From JAZQHR01 sp045540695 (GTDB lineage: Bacteria > Bacillota > Clostridia > UMGS1810): a stretch of DNA of 43,083 bases. A program made the translations under genes and the position numbers. The notes under the pieces were generated by a model, which saw only the letters and a program-made list of their open reading frames with translations, did not search any database and was not told the DNA's origin. Of the stretch, positions 1-8,394 are shown in pieces. The stretch covers positions 1 through 43,083 of the forward strand of contig JAZQHR010000001.1 in the NCBI GenBank assembly GCA_045540695.1. Direction: 5' to 3'. Position 1 is the stretch's first letter, and every line of letters starts with the position of its first letter.

Positions 1-476
1 ACTATGATATAAGTGTTTATCTCACTTTTAAAGTTTAATTATCTTTTCTTTTATGTCTGGGGCTTGGGCAGCAAAGCCCCTAACAACCCCTGCCGCACCT
101 ATTGATGAATTTCAAGAAAATATCAAGACTCATTTTTAAAAAATTAACTGCACGTGCAAACTCGGGAACGTAAGTTTAGTGTATATTAAAAATCTTCTGT
201 TCCCTCGGGTTGCACTAAAAAAGTCAGGCAATGCTAAAAAACTTAAGCCTGACTTTTTTGCAATTAATTTTTAAAAATATCGTTTGAATTTTCTAAGAAC
301 TTCATCAAATGGTGTCTTTACGCTCGACTGAAAGTTTGTTGTTATAATTGGAATTTTATAAAGCATACGGTTTTATTACTTACATCTTTAGGCTGCTTTT
401 ATGTTGCCTGCACAAACTGGTGTGGTTCAAAAATAACACACGTTGTTTTCCTTTTGCAAAATATTTTCAAAAAAAT
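1..476. other. Intergenic region upstream of rny, no gene seen
   Basis: No convincing coding sequence is present. The region contains a short GC hairpin at 59-80 (GGGGCTT/AAGCCCC), an imperfect inverted repeat at 154-215 (GTGCAA..GGAAC against GTTCC..TTGCAC) and a strong terminator at 217-259. The 62-codon open frame at 348-536 has no ribosome binding site, is rich in Phe/Tyr/Asn/Ile as expected of AT-rich non-coding DNA, and runs through the rny promoter, so it is not called. Confidence 0.6.
217..259. terminator. Bidirectional intrinsic terminator
   Basis: Perfect 13-base arms AAAAAAGTCAGGC (217-229) and GCCTGACTTTTTT (247-259) enclose a 17-base loop. The arms give a T run on either strand, so it can stop transcription from a gene left of the window and from the opposite direction. 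Confidence 0.85.
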
Positions 477-477
477 A

Positions 478-506
478 TTGATAAATTATTTTTTATATGT
501 TATAAT
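478..506 (+). promoter_or_regulatory. Promoter P1 of rny
   Basis: TTGATA (478-483), 17-base spacer, TATAAT (501-506), preceded by TG plus one base, which makes an extended -10. Predicted transcription start near 513, giving rny a leader of about 225 bases. The match to the sigma-A consensus is read directly; activity is inferred. Confidence 0.7.
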
Positions 507-538
507 TTATATAATATTATGTATAATCGGGTATAGTA

Positions 539-567
539 TTGCATACAAAGTCTGGAACTTGTATGAT
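539..567 (+). promoter_or_regulatory. Possible promoter P2 of rny with dyad operator
   Basis: TTGCAT (539-544), 17-base spacer, TATGAT (562-567). The spacer and flanks form a near-perfect dyad, CATACAAAGT (542-551) against ACTTGTATG (557-565), placed exactly between the two hexamers, where a repressor would block polymerase. The factor is unknown. Confidence 0.4.
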
Positions 568-737
568 ATTTATATATTTTGAATATGAATTTTATATATT
601 TTTAAAGTTAAATATTTTACATTTTTTGTATGCATATATTTGATTTATGCATGGTATGAGGGCTTCTGTTGGCCCTGCATTAAATGGTTATTGAAAGTTT
701 TATAAGAGAATTTTTAAAAGAAGGAGGTCGATAATCT

Positions 738-2288
738 TTGAATCCAATGCAAATTATAATAACAGTCGTCGTAGCTGTGGTTGCTATACTAATCGGCTTT
801 GCAGTCGGTATTATATACAGAAAGAAAATTGCAGAAGCTGAGATTGGCGGTGCTGAAGAGCAGGCTAAGAAAATAGTAAAAGCAGCAGAAAAAGAAGCTG
901 ACAGCAAGAAAAAAGAAGCTCTTTTAGAAGCTAAAGACGAGATTCATAAATCAAGATCAGAACTTGATAAAGAAATCAAGGAAAGACGTAATGAACTATC
1001 ACGTCAGGAAAGAAGAATTCAGCAAAAAGAAGAAAATCTGGATAAGAAAACAGAGTCATTAGAGAAAAAAGATGAAAAGTTAAACCAGAAGCTTAAAGAG
1101 CTTGAAGGTGAAACAGCAAAAATCGAGGAAATGAAACAGGCACAGCTTAAAATGCTTGAGAAAATTTCAGGACTTTCGATTGAAGAAGCAAGAGATTACC
1201 TACTTAAGAATATAGAGGTAGAGGTTAGACACGAAGCCGCTATAATGATTAAGGATATCAAAACTCAGGCTAAAGAAGAGGCAGAAAAAGAAGCTAAGAA
1301 TATTATTTCAAATGCTATTTCTAAATGTGCTGCCGACCACGTTGCAGAGGCAACAGTTACTGTTGTAGCTCTACCAAACGATGAAATGAAGGGTAGAATT
1401 ATTGGTCGTGAGGGTAGAAACATAAGAACTATCGAAACACTTACAGGTATTGATTTAATCATTGATGATACACCTGAGGCAGTTGTACTTTCAGGATTTG
1501 ACCCTGTAAGACGTGAAATAGCAAGAGTAGCTCTTGAAAAGCTAATAGTAGATGGTAGAATTCATCCTGCAAGAATTGAAGAAACTGTCGAAAAAGCTAG
1601 AAAAGAAGTGGAAGCTATTATCAAGCAGGAAGGTGAACAGGCTACATTTGATACAGGTGTTCACGGACTTCATCCTGAAGAGATTAAGCTTCTTGGTAAG
1701 CTTAAATATCGTACAAGTTACGGTCAGAATGTACTTAAGCACTCTATCGAGGTTGCAAACCTTGCTGGCATTATGGCAGGAGAACTTGGGGTGGATATCA
1801 AGACTGCAAAAAGAGCAGGTTTACTACACGATATCGGTAAAGCGGTTGACCATGAAATTGAAGGCTCACATATCGACATTGGTGTTGATATTGCTAAAAA
1901 ATACCATGAGTCACCAGAAGTTATTCACGCAATTCACGCTCACCACGGTGACGTTGAAGCAAATACAATTATCGCTTGTATAGTTCAGGCTGCGGATGCT
2001 ATATCTGCTGCAAGACCTGGTGCAAGAAGAGAAAATCTTGAAACTTACATCAAACGTCTTGAAAAGCTTGAAGAAATTGCAAACTCATTTGAGGGCGTTG
2101 ACAAGTCGTTTGCTATTCAGGCAGGTAGAGAAGTAAGAATTATGGTTAAGCCTGAATGTGTTAAAGAGGATGAAACTATTCTTATAGCGCGTGAGATAGT
2201 AAAGAAAATCGAAAGCGAAATGGAATATCCGGGACAGATTAAGGTAAACGTAATAAGAGAAACGCGTTCTACCGAATATGCTAAGTAA
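738..2288 (+). CDS. rny: Ribonuclease Y
   Basis: Membrane-anchored endoribonuclease that starts bulk mRNA decay in Firmicutes, usually with other degradosome enzymes. The 516-residue protein matches the family length. It has an N-terminal transmembrane helix (about residues 5-25), a long charged Lys/Glu coiled coil (about 30-200), a KH RNA-binding domain with the GRIIGREGRN motif (about 215-225), and an HD hydrolase domain with HSIEVA and LLHDIGKAVDHE around residues 337-375. The start is TTG at 738, seven bases after AAGGAGG. It is followed by a terminator and then ymdB, the same pair as in Bacillus. Confidence 0.97.
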   Translation: MNPMQIIITVVVAVVAILIGFAVGIIYRKKIAEAEIGGAEEQAKKIVKAAEKEADSKKKEALLEAKDEIHKSRSELDKEIKERRNELSRQERRIQQKEENLDKKTESLEKKDEKLNQKLKELEGETAKIEEMKQAQLKMLEKISGLSIEEARDYLLKNIEVEVRHEAAIMIKDIKTQAKEEAEKEAKNIISNAISKCAADHVAEATVTVVALPNDEMKGRIIGREGRNIRTIETLTGIDLIIDDTPEAVVLSGFDPVRREIARVALEKLIVDGRIHPARIEETVEKARKEVEAIIKQEGEQATFDTGVHGLHPEEIKLLGKLKYRTSYGQNVLKHSIEVANLAGIMAGELGVDIKTAKRAGLLHDIGKAVDHEIEGSHIDIGVDIAKKYHESPEVIHAIHAHHGDVEANTIIACIVQAADAISAARPGARRENLETYIKRLEKLEEIANSFEGVDKSFAIQAGREVRIMVKPECVKEDETILIAREIVKKIESEMEYPGQIKVNVIRETRSTEYAK

Positions 2289-2306
2289 TATAACTAAGTA
2301 GGATAT

Positions 2307-2342
2307 AAGAGAAGTGAAGCAGCTTTTTCACTTCTCTTTTTT
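2307..2342 (+). terminator. Intrinsic terminator between rny and ymdB
   Basis: Twelve-base arms AAGAGAAGTGAA (2307-2318) and TTCACTTCTCTT (2327-2338), followed by a T run to 2342. It lies only 40 bases before ymdB, so it probably attenuates rather than fully separates the two genes; no separate ymdB promoter is obvious. Confidence 0.85.
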
Positions 2343-2382
2343 CGCCAAATATAACGTATGGAACAGAAAGGTGGTAAATGAT

Positions 2383-3150
2383 ATGAATATACTCACTATA
2401 GGCGACGTGGTTGGGACACCAGGCACAGATTTTGTGGAGATGTGTCTTAGAGGAATAATTGAGGATTATAATATTGATTTTACCATTGTAAACGGTGAAA
2501 ACGCGGCAACCGGAAGCGGTATTACGCGAAAGTATGCTGAAAGACTACTTGATGCCGGCGCAGATGTTATTACTATGGGAAACCATACATTTGGCAAAAA
2601 AGAAATATTTGAAATAATGGACGATTATTCATGCGTGCTTCGACCTGCTAACTATCCAATAGATAAGGGTAACGAGAGTGTGATATGCACGGTAGGAGAT
2701 AAAAAGGTAGGAGTATTAAATCTGCTTGGAAGGGTTAATCTTATAAATGTAGATTGTCCGTTTAGATGTGCCGACAGAATAATAGAAGAAATGAAAGATA
2801 AAGCCGATATAATAATGGTTGATTTTCACGCAGAGGCTACAAGTGAAAAAATAGCTATGGGATATTACCTTGATGGCAGAGTGTCGGGCGTGTTTGGCAC
2901 ACACACTCACGTACAGACAGCAGATGAGACTGTCCTGTCAAAGGGCACAGGTTATATCACTGACATAGGTATGAGTGGGGTTATCAATTCAGTTTTGGGT
3001 GTGAAAAAAGAAATAATACTGGAAAGATTTTTAACAAGTGTACCGCAGAAGTTTGAAAATGCTGATGGAAAATGCAAAATATCGGGTGCGGTATTTGAAA
3101 TTGGTGATGACAATAAGTGCAAATCGGTAAAACGTATTTGTGTTGAATAG
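2383..3150 (+). CDS. ymdB: YmdB-family metallophosphoesterase
   Basis: Calcineurin-like phosphoesterase of the YmdB family (TIGR00282). The Bacillus protein hydrolyses 2',3'-cyclic nucleotides and affects biofilm and motility choice. The 255-residue protein starts MNILTIGDVVG (first metal Asp) and has INGEN-type VNGENAA, the GNHTFG motif, VDFHAE and GTHTHVQTAD, which supply the expected Asp, Glu, Asn and His metal ligands. I chose ATG 2383, preceded by GAAAGGTGG, over an in-frame ATG at 2314: the extra 23 residues would be encoded by the terminator hairpin. It sits next to rny as in Bacillus. Confidence 0.95.
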   Translation: MNILTIGDVVGTPGTDFVEMCLRGIIEDYNIDFTIVNGENAATGSGITRKYAERLLDAGADVITMGNHTFGKKEIFEIMDDYSCVLRPANYPIDKGNESVICTVGDKKVGVLNLLGRVNLINVDCPFRCADRIIEEMKDKADIIMVDFHAEATSEKIAMGYYLDGRVSGVFGTHTHVQTADETVLSKGTGYITDIGMSGVINSVLGVKKEIILERFLTSVPQKFENADGKCKISGAVFEIGDDNKCKSVKRICVE

Positions 3151-3193
3151 ATTGATTATATGGCAAATGAATTTGCCGGTTTTGGGGATAGAT

Positions 3194-4792
3194 ATGAAAA
3201 GATTGATTGTTTTATGCTTGAGCTTAATAATACTGTTGACAGGATGTTCGGATATGCCTGATTTCAGGAGCTTTGTTCCGGGCAATTCCGAAATGGATAA
3301 AGATGGAGTGTTAAATTTATATTCGTATATTCCAAACACTCTAAATCCTTATGTTACAAACTACGACAGCACACTTGATATGCTAAGGCTTATATACGAC
3401 AGCTTGTTTGATGTGTCACTGGATATGAGTGCCATACCGGTGCTTGCAAAAGAGTATACGGTAAATGATAACAATACCATTTATACTATAAAGTTAAATA
3501 AAACAAAGTTCCATGGCGGTAAGGATTTTACCGCAGACGATGTTTTGGCATCTGTGTTTTATGCGAAAAACTTCAGCGTCCCATACAGTAAGACCCTTTC
3601 TATAGTGAAGAATGTGGAAAAACAGGGCGATGACACGGTAGTATTTATACTTAATGAGCCAAACGCCTGCTTTGTAAACTTACTTGATTTTCCAATTATG
3701 CCGGAAAATCTTGAAATTGAGGACTTTAGTACAACAAACGAAAAATTCATTCCGATTGGTACGGGAAAGTATAAGGTGGAAGATATAGTAAAAGGCAAAA
3801 AAATCACTCTTATACGAAATGACGACAGAAAAATAGGTGAAAAACCACTTATAAAGACAATTGTGGTAAATGTCATGGCAAGTCCTGACCTTCCAATGTA
3901 TGCTTTTAATTCAGGCTCGCTTGACATTATTGATACCGACACATTTAAATGGGGCGATTTTGGTATCAATGTGGAATATGCCACAAAGGAGTATACGTCA
4001 AACAAATATGAGTTTATAGGAATTAATCACAATAACATAGTGCTTGACAATGTAAGTGTACGAAATGCACTTAACTATGCTACTGATAAGATTAAAATAG
4101 CCGATGATATAAAGTATTCGCACGTAAAGCCTGTTAATTCACCGGTAAATCCGGACAGCTATTTTTCAACTGTAAAATACGACAAGGTTGATTTTGATAT
4201 AGAACAGGCAAAAACCATTCTTGAAAAAGACGGATGGCTTGACCTTGATGGTGATGGAGTGCTTGACAAGGTTATAGAGGACGGTACGTACAGCCTTTCG
4301 TTTGATATGCTTGTTAATGAGGACAATCCTGAGCGTGTTGCTGTTGCAGAATTTATTGCGGAAACGTATAAAAAGTGCGGAATAAATGTAAGTGTAACAG
4401 TTGTTGATTTTGAAACATATAATACAAAAATAGTAAGCGGCGAATATGATTTATTTGTTGGCGGCATTACTATACCAAATGATAACGACTTGAGGTTTAT
4501 GCTTAAGACCACAAGTGTGGTGGATAAAAATAACCATTATAATTATTTAAGCGAGCAGATGGATGGTATTTTAAATGATATATCTGTTTCGCAAAGCAGT
4601 GAACAGCTTATTGAGAATTATGGTAAATTTCAAAATTTCTTTGAAAATGAATTTCCGCACATTTCGTTGTATTTTGAAAATGAGGCGATACTCTTAAACA
4701 CCAGGGTAAAACCTGAGATGAACATAAGCCTATCAAATGTGTTTAGCGGGGTTCAGGATATATTTATTGAGAAAAGCGAAAGCAAGGAATAA
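3194..4792 (+). CDS. ABC transporter solute-binding lipoprotein, SBP family 5
   Basis: Extracytoplasmic binding lipoprotein of the oligopeptide/nickel type (SBP_bac_5), 532 residues, normal for the family. MKRLIVLCLSLIILLTGC is a lipoprotein signal peptide with lipobox LTGC and lipidated Cys18. The family hallmark around NPYVTNYDSTLDMLRLIYDSLF, the FHGGKDFTADDV segment and the late VVDFETYNTKIVSGEYDLFVGG segment are visible. The likely start is ATG 3194; an open frame extends upstream to 3140 but overlaps ymdB. No permease or ATPase genes are nearby, so it either serves a distant transporter or has a sensing role. Ligand unknown. Confidence 0.85.
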   Translation: MKRLIVLCLSLIILLTGCSDMPDFRSFVPGNSEMDKDGVLNLYSYIPNTLNPYVTNYDSTLDMLRLIYDSLFDVSLDMSAIPVLAKEYTVNDNNTIYTIKLNKTKFHGGKDFTADDVLASVFYAKNFSVPYSKTLSIVKNVEKQGDDTVVFILNEPNACFVNLLDFPIMPENLEIEDFSTTNEKFIPIGTGKYKVEDIVKGKKITLIRNDDRKIGEKPLIKTIVVNVMASPDLPMYAFNSGSLDIIDTDTFKWGDFGINVEYATKEYTSNKYEFIGINHNNIVLDNVSVRNALNYATDKIKIADDIKYSHVKPVNSPVNPDSYFSTVKYDKVDFDIEQAKTILEKDGWLDLDGDGVLDKVIEDGTYSLSFDMLVNEDNPERVAVAEFIAETYKKCGINVSVTVVDFETYNTKIVSGEYDLFVGGITIPNDNDLRFMLKTTSVVDKNNHYNYLSEQMDGILNDISVSQSSEQLIENYGKFQNFFENEFPHISLYFENEAILLNTRVKPEMNISLSNVFSGVQDIFIEKSESKE

Positions 4793-4795
4793 TTT

Positions 4796-5377
4796 ATGCT
4801 AAAGATAAAAGAAGCTATAGTAGTAGAGGGAACGTATGATAAAATAAAGCTCGGCGGACTTGTGGATGCGACTATTGTTACAACTGATGGATTTGACATA
4901 TATAAAAACAGTAAAAAGAGCGAGCTTATAAAGAAGCTTTCGGAGAAGAATGGAATAGTAATACTTACCGACAGTGACAGGGCGGGTTTCCAAATACGAA
5001 ATTATGTAAAGAATATTGCAAAAAACGGATGTGTGAAGCATGCGTATATACCTGATATAAAGGGTAAAGAAAAACGTAAAAGCACTCCGTCAAAGGAAGG
5101 CTTTCTTGGCGTAGAGGGAGTAAGTGACAAGGCTATAATAGACGCACTTATGCAAAGCGGTTGCGTTACTGGGGGGCAACAAAGAGAGGGCAGAGTTATC
5201 ACAAAACAGGATTTGTTTTCGGATGGACTTTGCGGAAAATCAGACAGTGCTATGCTTAGAAAAAAGTTAACGCGTAAGCTTAAGCTTCCTGACAGGATTT
5301 CAACTAATATGCTGCTTGATGTGCTTAATCAGCTATACTCTTACGAGGAGTATAAGAAGGTTGTTTCCGAATTATAA
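4796..5377 (+). CDS. rnmV: Ribonuclease M5
   Basis: TOPRIM endonuclease that matures 5S rRNA in Firmicutes. The 193-residue protein is of usual size. The N-terminal TOPRIM domain shows the catalytic Glu in VVEGTYDK (about residues 9-16) and the acidic TDSDRAG motif (about 58-64). The C-terminal half (KEGFLGVEGVSDKAIIDAL, then a Lys-rich helix) is the RNase M5 accessory domain. ATG 4796 lies three bases after the stop of the lipoprotein gene, with AAGGAA upstream, so the two are co-transcribed. In Bacillus rnmV neighbours ksgA; here it does not. Confidence 0.88.
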   Translation: MLKIKEAIVVEGTYDKIKLGGLVDATIVTTDGFDIYKNSKKSELIKKLSEKNGIVILTDSDRAGFQIRNYVKNIAKNGCVKHAYIPDIKGKEKRKSTPSKEGFLGVEGVSDKAIIDALMQSGCVTGGQQREGRVITKQDLFSDGLCGKSDSAMLRKKLTRKLKLPDRISTNMLLDVLNQLYSYEEYKKVVSEL

Positions 5378-5394
5378 ATAGAAAAATTCGTTAT

Positions 5395-5426
5395 TTCATA
5401 CAAAAAATTTTTTTATTTTGTATGAA
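5395..5426. repeat. AT-rich perfect inverted repeat after rnmV
   Basis: Eleven-base arms TTCATACAAAA (5395-5405) and TTTTGTATGAA (5416-5426) around an all-A/T loop. It has no good T tract after it, so it could be a weak terminator of rnmV or an operator for the promoter 25 bases downstream. Confidence 0.5.
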
Positions 5427-5450
5427 TATGTAAAAAATAATGTTGTTATG

Positions 5451-5479
5451 TTGACTTTTAAAAGAATAAGTATTAAAAT
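5451..5479 (+). promoter_or_regulatory. Promoter of the zinc-ribbon gene and proC
   Basis: TTGACT (5451-5456), 17-base spacer, TAAAAT (5474-5479). Predicted transcription start near 5486, about 20 bases before the start codon and just ahead of the TTGGAGGTG ribosome binding site. Confidence 0.75.
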
Positions 5480-5506
5480 AAATTTACTTGTTTTGGAGGT
5501 GTATGT

Positions 5507-5878
5507 ATGAATTTTGTGAATGAATTAAAATCGATAATGTCAAAGACTGCTAAAGGTGCTGTGAAGGTGTCTAACGATGTTGTTGATTATACAAAATATC
5601 AGATAAAGATTGCAGACCTTAAAGATAAGATTGACGAGAAATACAGAACCATAGGAGAGCTGTTTGTGAAAAATGCAAATGGTGAAGAGTGTGAAGGTTC
5701 TGAATTTGAAACTTATGTAGACGAAGTAAATAGTTTGAAAACAGAGCTTATAGCGGTTCGTGAAGATCTTGCAAAGCTAAAAAAATCAAAACAGTGTCCT
5801 GAATGTGGAAAAATGTCAGGTCAAAATTCAAACTATTGTTCGAATTGCGGAAAAAAGATATATGACACGCAGGAGTGA
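5507..5878 (+). CDS. Small coiled-coil protein with C-terminal zinc ribbon
   Basis: A 123-residue hypothetical protein. Residues about 25-95 are charged and helical, predicted coiled coil. The C-terminus is a zinc ribbon with four cysteines, CPECG (Cys97, Cys100) and CSNCG (Cys111, Cys114). The N-terminal helix begins MNFVNELKSIMSKTAKGAVKVSNDV. Such zinc-ribbon proteins are common in Clostridia and have no assigned role. It has its own promoter and a TTGGAGGTG ribosome binding site, and lies nine bases before proC, so both are likely on one mRNA. Function unknown. Confidence 0.85.
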   Translation: MNFVNELKSIMSKTAKGAVKVSNDVVDYTKYQIKIADLKDKIDEKYRTIGELFVKNANGEECEGSEFETYVDEVNSLKTELIAVREDLAKLKKSKQCPECGKMSGQNSNYCSNCGKKIYDTQE

Positions 5879-5887
5879 TATATACAA

Positions 5888-6685
5888 ATGAAAGATTTTA
5901 ATATCGGCTTTATAGGAGCCGGAAATATGGGAGGCGCTATACTAAAGGGTATATGCAATTCCGGTGAAGTGAAAAATGAAAATATACGAGTGTACGACAT
6001 TAAGCGCCCGGACAATTTACCATCGGGCGTTTTGTATGTAGATTTTGAGGAGTGTGTAAAAAGCTCTGATTATCTGTTAATCGCAGTAAAACCTAATGTA
6101 TTTCCAAAGGTGCTTGATGATATAAAAAAGCTTGATTATAAAAACAAGGTGTTTATATCTATCGCAGCCGGAATTACGGTTGATTATATCAAAGAATGTC
6201 TTGGTGATGTGAGTGTTGTCCGCGCTATGCCAAACCTTCCTTTGTGTGTGGGTGAGGGTATGACGGTGGTGAGCGTGTTTGATGGCATTACTGATGAGCA
6301 GATGGACGTAGTAAAGTGCATATTTGAAGGCTCTGGAAAAATGTGCGTGCTTGGTGAGGATTACATCAATAAATGTATCTCCATAAATGGCAGCGGTCCG
6401 GCGTATGTGTTTATGTTTATTGAGGCACTGGCGGATGCGGCATGTAAAAACGGAGTTGCGAGAGCTGATGCGTATACACTTGCTGCACAGACCGTACTTG
6501 GCTCTGCCAAGATGGTGCTTGAAACAGGTATGCATCCCGGTATGCTTAAGGATATGGTGTGTTCTCCGGCAGGTACTACCATTGAGGCGGTTGCAGAGCT
6601 TGAGAAAAAAGGTTTTAGAAATGCCGTAATTGCAGCGTCGGACAGATGCACCGAAAAAGCAATCAGTATGAGTAAAAAACAGTAA
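5888..6685 (+). CDS. proC: Pyrroline-5-carboxylate reductase
   Basis: Reduces 1-pyrroline-5-carboxylate to L-proline with NAD(P)H, the last step of proline synthesis; cytoplasmic. The 265-residue length is typical. The N-terminal Rossmann motif is GFIGAGNMGGAI (about residues 7-18). The conserved MPNLPLCVGEGMTVV, INGSGPAYVF (about 160-170) and the C-terminal signature MVCSPAGTTIEAVAELEKKGFRNAV are all present. AGGAG (5871-5875) is the ribosome binding site. No other proline genes are nearby. Confidence 0.96.
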   Translation: MKDFNIGFIGAGNMGGAILKGICNSGEVKNENIRVYDIKRPDNLPSGVLYVDFEECVKSSDYLLIAVKPNVFPKVLDDIKKLDYKNKVFISIAAGITVDYIKECLGDVSVVRAMPNLPLCVGEGMTVVSVFDGITDEQMDVVKCIFEGSGKMCVLGEDYINKCISINGSGPAYVFMFIEALADAACKNGVARADAYTLAAQTVLGSAKMVLETGMHPGMLKDMVCSPAGTTIEAVAELEKKGFRNAVIAASDRCTEKAISMSKKQ

Positions 6686-6690
6686 TCAAA

Positions 6691-6731
6691 GTCTTTTAGT
6701 TTACATATTATAAAATGTAAGCGGAAAAGAC
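6691..6731 (+). repeat. Imperfect hairpin between proC and spoIIM
   Basis: GTCTTTT..TTTACAT (6691-6706) can pair with ATGTAAGCGGAAAAGAC (6715-6731), with a small internal loop. It has no T run, so it is a poor terminator. It may stabilise the proC mRNA end or be an operator. Confidence 0.4.
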
Positions 6732-6824
6732 AAGCATACATAATGTTCAAATAGTCATATATCTTTATATGTGCTCGGAACAACACTATTCATATACTCT
6801 TCCGCTTGAACGGAGGATATAAGA

Positions 6825-7427
6825 TTGAATAATGAATTTACCAGTCACGTAAAAGGCAATGCTTTTTTATATGTACTTTCATTCGTAGCCTTAGTTGTGG
6901 GAATTGCAGCAGGATCTTTTTGTTCGGTCAAGCTTGGCGTGGATGAAGAAAAAGAACTGAGCAGTTATATAGCTGATTTTTTTAGTTACTATAAGGATAA
7001 TGACATTGAATTTGCCGCTATTTTCAAAAGCGGTTTGCTGTACAATTTAAAATACGTACTTTTATGCACAATAGTATCTCTAAGTATTTACACATTTTTT
7101 GCGGTGTATCTTATGCTCGGCTTGAGGGGTTTTTCTCTTGGCTTTACGGTGGGGCTAATACTTATAGAACGAGGGGCAAATGGAATGCTGTTTCTAATAT
7201 TGACTGTACTTCCTTCGTGCGTTCTTACGCTTCCGTTGTATTTGTATATGTGCGTAATGTGTACAAGGTGTGCCATATCACGGCACAGGCTTCGCGAAAA
7301 TTATCGTGAAAGAAAAAGAGAACTTAAAAGCTTTCTTATTATAATGTTGTTTCTGTTCGTTGCATTGGTTGTGTGCGGTATGATAGATACATTTTTATCA
7401 CCGCTAGTAGTTAAATATGTTATTTGA
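6825..7427 (+). CDS. spoIIM: Stage II sporulation protein M
   Basis: Integral membrane protein of the SpoIID-SpoIIM-SpoIIP peptidoglycan machine that drives engulfment of the forespore. The 200-residue length is close to Bacillus SpoIIM. Hydrophobic segments lie at about residues 13-32, 70-95, 100-122, 125-145 and 167-195, with a conserved central GLRGFSLGFTVGLILIERGANGMLF stretch. TTG start at 6825, with CGGAGGA at 6811-6817. In Bacillus spoIIM is also close to xerD. No clear sigma-E promoter could be fixed; a CATATACT -10-like octamer is at 6791-6798 but lacks a properly spaced -35. Confidence 0.9.
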   Translation: MNNEFTSHVKGNAFLYVLSFVALVVGIAAGSFCSVKLGVDEEKELSSYIADFFSYYKDNDIEFAAIFKSGLLYNLKYVLLCTIVSLSIYTFFAVYLMLGLRGFSLGFTVGLILIERGANGMLFLILTVLPSCVLTLPLYLYMCVMCTRCAISRHRLRENYRERKRELKSFLIIMLFLFVALVVCGMIDTFLSPLVVKYVI

Positions 7428-7462
7428 CAATGTGACAGTTGAGATTTGAAAGAGGTTGGAAA

Positions 7463-8347
7463 ATGAACTCGGTTTGTGAGGAATTTGTAAATTTTTTGGA
7501 ATTTGAAAAAAAAGTAGCATATAATACGCTTGTATCATATAAACGAGATATACGTCAGTTTTCAGAATATATGGAATCAAATGGCGTTGAGGTGGAGAAT
7601 GCAAACAAGACTAACATAATATCGTTTCTTTTGTATATGCAAAAAGCAGGTAAGTCTTCATCTACCGTATCGAGAAGTATGGCATCTATAAGGTCACTGT
7701 ATAACTATATGCATACAGAAGGAATAATATCGGAGGACCCTACATTTAAGCTGGAAACACCAAAGCGTGAGAAAAAGCTTCCTAATATATTGTCAGTAGG
7801 ACAGATAGATTTGTTACTCGCTCAGCCTGATGGTAAATCAGCAAAGGGTGTGCGTGATAAGGCGATGCTTGAGCTTGTATACGCTACAGGCATAAAGGTG
7901 TCTGAGCTTATAAGTGCAAGCGTAGAGGATGTAGAGCTTGACCTTGGTTTCTTTAAGTGTAACAGCAGCGGTCATATTAGAATTATCCCTCTTGGCAGAA
8001 CATGCGTAAACGCACTTAAGGCATACATAAATGATGCAAGAAATATACTTATATATAATAATAAAGAAGAAACTGCTTTGTTTGTAAACTGCAACGGAGC
8101 AAAGCTTACAAGACAGGGATTTTGGAAGATAATAAAAGAGTATGGAACTAAAGCGGGTATTACTGATGAGATTACACCGCATACGCTAAGACACTCGGTT
8201 GCTGCACACATGATAGAAAATGGTGCAGACCTTGGAGCTATAAAAGAAATGCTTGGACATAGCGATATATCTTCCACACATATTTATTCGCGACTTGTAA
8301 AGACAAGAATAAAAGAGGTTTACTCAAAAACTCATCCAAGAGCATAA
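7463..8347 (+). CDS. xerD: XerD-like tyrosine recombinase with altered catalytic residues
   Basis: A chromosome-dimer-resolution-type recombinase by position and length (294 residues; ends HPRA like Bacillus XerD). The N-terminal SAM-like core-binding domain spans residues 1-90 and the catalytic domain follows. The C-terminal boxes HTLRHSVAAHM, LGHSD and HIYSRL supply His, Arg, His and the nucleophilic Tyr. The first catalytic arginine (normally ATGIRVSEL) is lysine here (ATGIKVSEL), and the beta-hairpin lysine motif (normally GKGNKER) is replaced by SSGHIR. Activity may be reduced or dependent on a partner. ATG 7463 is preferred over TTG 7439 because AGAGGTTGG precedes it. Confidence 0.88.
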   Translation: MNSVCEEFVNFLEFEKKVAYNTLVSYKRDIRQFSEYMESNGVEVENANKTNIISFLLYMQKAGKSSSTVSRSMASIRSLYNYMHTEGIISEDPTFKLETPKREKKLPNILSVGQIDLLLAQPDGKSAKGVRDKAMLELVYATGIKVSELISASVEDVELDLGFFKCNSSGHIRIIPLGRTCVNALKAYINDARNILIYNNKEETALFVNCNGAKLTRQGFWKIIKEYGTKAGITDEITPHTLRHSVAAHMIENGADLGAIKEMLGHSDISSTHIYSRLVKTRIKEVYSKTHPRA

Positions 8348-8361
8348 TTTCATATAGCGTT

Positions 8362-8394
8362 AAAAAAGCTTTCTCAGCCGAGAAAGCTTTTTTT
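8362..8394. terminator. Terminator after xerD
   Basis: Perfect 14-base arms AAAAAAGCTTTCTC (8362-8375) and GAGAAAGCTTTTTT (8380-8393) with loop AGCC and a run of seven T. It is symmetric enough to work in both directions. Confidence 0.92.

Noticed and set aside
348..536. 62-codon open frame upstream of rny
   Set aside because: No ribosome binding site, composition of random AT-rich DNA, and it runs through the P1 promoter of rny.
1552..1983. 143-codon open frame inside rny
   Set aside because: Shadow in another phase of a well-conserved gene; no family resemblance.
6703..6798. Sigma-E promoter for spoIIM
   Set aside because: ACATATT and CATATACT resemble sigma-E elements, but no pair has the required 14-15 base spacing.
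7463..8347. XerD-like gene as integrase of a mobile element
   Set aside because: The position beside spoIIM, the length and the C-terminal HPRA match chromosomal xerD; no attachment-site duplication, phage or plasmid gene is nearby.
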